From an uncultured Clostridia bacterium (GTDB taxonomy: Bacteria > Bacillota_A > Clostridia > TANB77 > CAG-508), in assembly GCA_944388685.1 (NCBI GenBank), contig CALXJS010000066.1, positions 1 through 7,442 on the forward strand: a stretch of DNA of 7,442 nucleotides, written 5' to 3'. Under the pieces are notes generated by a model. That model did no database searches. It saw only the letters and a program-made list of their open reading frames with translations, and was not told the origin of the DNA. The position numbers and the translations under genes were made by a program. How positions within the stretch are numbered: the first letter of the stretch is position 1; every line of letters begins with the position of its first letter. This document shows, piece by piece, positions 6,606-7,442 of this stretch.

Positions 6606-6608
<3 letters not shown>
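6602..6608 (-). promoter_or_regulatory. pgk ribosome binding site overlapping the gap stop codon
   Basis: The minus strand reads TAGGAGG: the gap stop TAG (6608-6606) shares two bases with AGGAGG (6607-6602), placed 8 nt before the pgk ATG. This is a typical arrangement for coupled translation. Confidence 0.85.

Positions 6609-7442
<834 letters not shown>

Overview
The window reads as a chromosomal segment of a low-G+C Bacillota, probably a gut-type member of the Clostridia. Base composition is strongly AT-rich (about 30% G+C by eye), codons end mostly in A or T, ribosome binding sites are AGGAGG-like, and the proteins are of clostridial type. The species cannot be named from the sequence. 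Every convincing gene lies on the minus strand, so transcription runs from high to low coordinates.

Layout in transcription order: gap (glyceraldehyde-3-phosphate dehydrogenase, cut by the right edge), pgk (phosphoglycerate kinase), a DapF-fold amino-acid racemase resembling histidine racemase CntK, tpiA (triosephosphate isomerase), gpmI (cofactor-independent phosphoglycerate mutase), a 363-residue protein with a YezG/DUF600-like N-terminal domain and a long charged tail, and a NifU-N-type iron-sulfur scaffold protein. After the last gene, the left 94 bases hold an elaborate inverted-repeat element that may continue past the edge. No stretch of more than 300 bases lacks a gene.

Four of the seven genes form the lower-glycolysis block, converting triose phosphates to 2-phosphoglycerate. 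No enolase gene follows gpmI here. gap and pgk are tightly coupled: the pgk ribosome binding site overlaps the gap stop codon. gpmI and the DUF600-like gene are 6 bases apart. The racemase gene looks like a separate unit inside the block, with a hairpin on each side and a possible promoter of its own. The tpiA gene has a good sigma-A-type promoter that overlaps the terminator-like hairpin of the racemase gene, followed by a leader of about 100 nt containing a perfect 13-bp inverted repeat.

The glycolytic enzymes are ordinary and intact in their visible motifs. The items worth a second look are the structured element at the left edge, the orphan YezG-like domain with a charged tail, the CntK-like racemase placed between pgk and tpiA, and the palindrome in front of the iron-sulfur scaffold gene. 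I found no tRNA, rRNA, CRISPR array, insertion sequence or known riboswitch.
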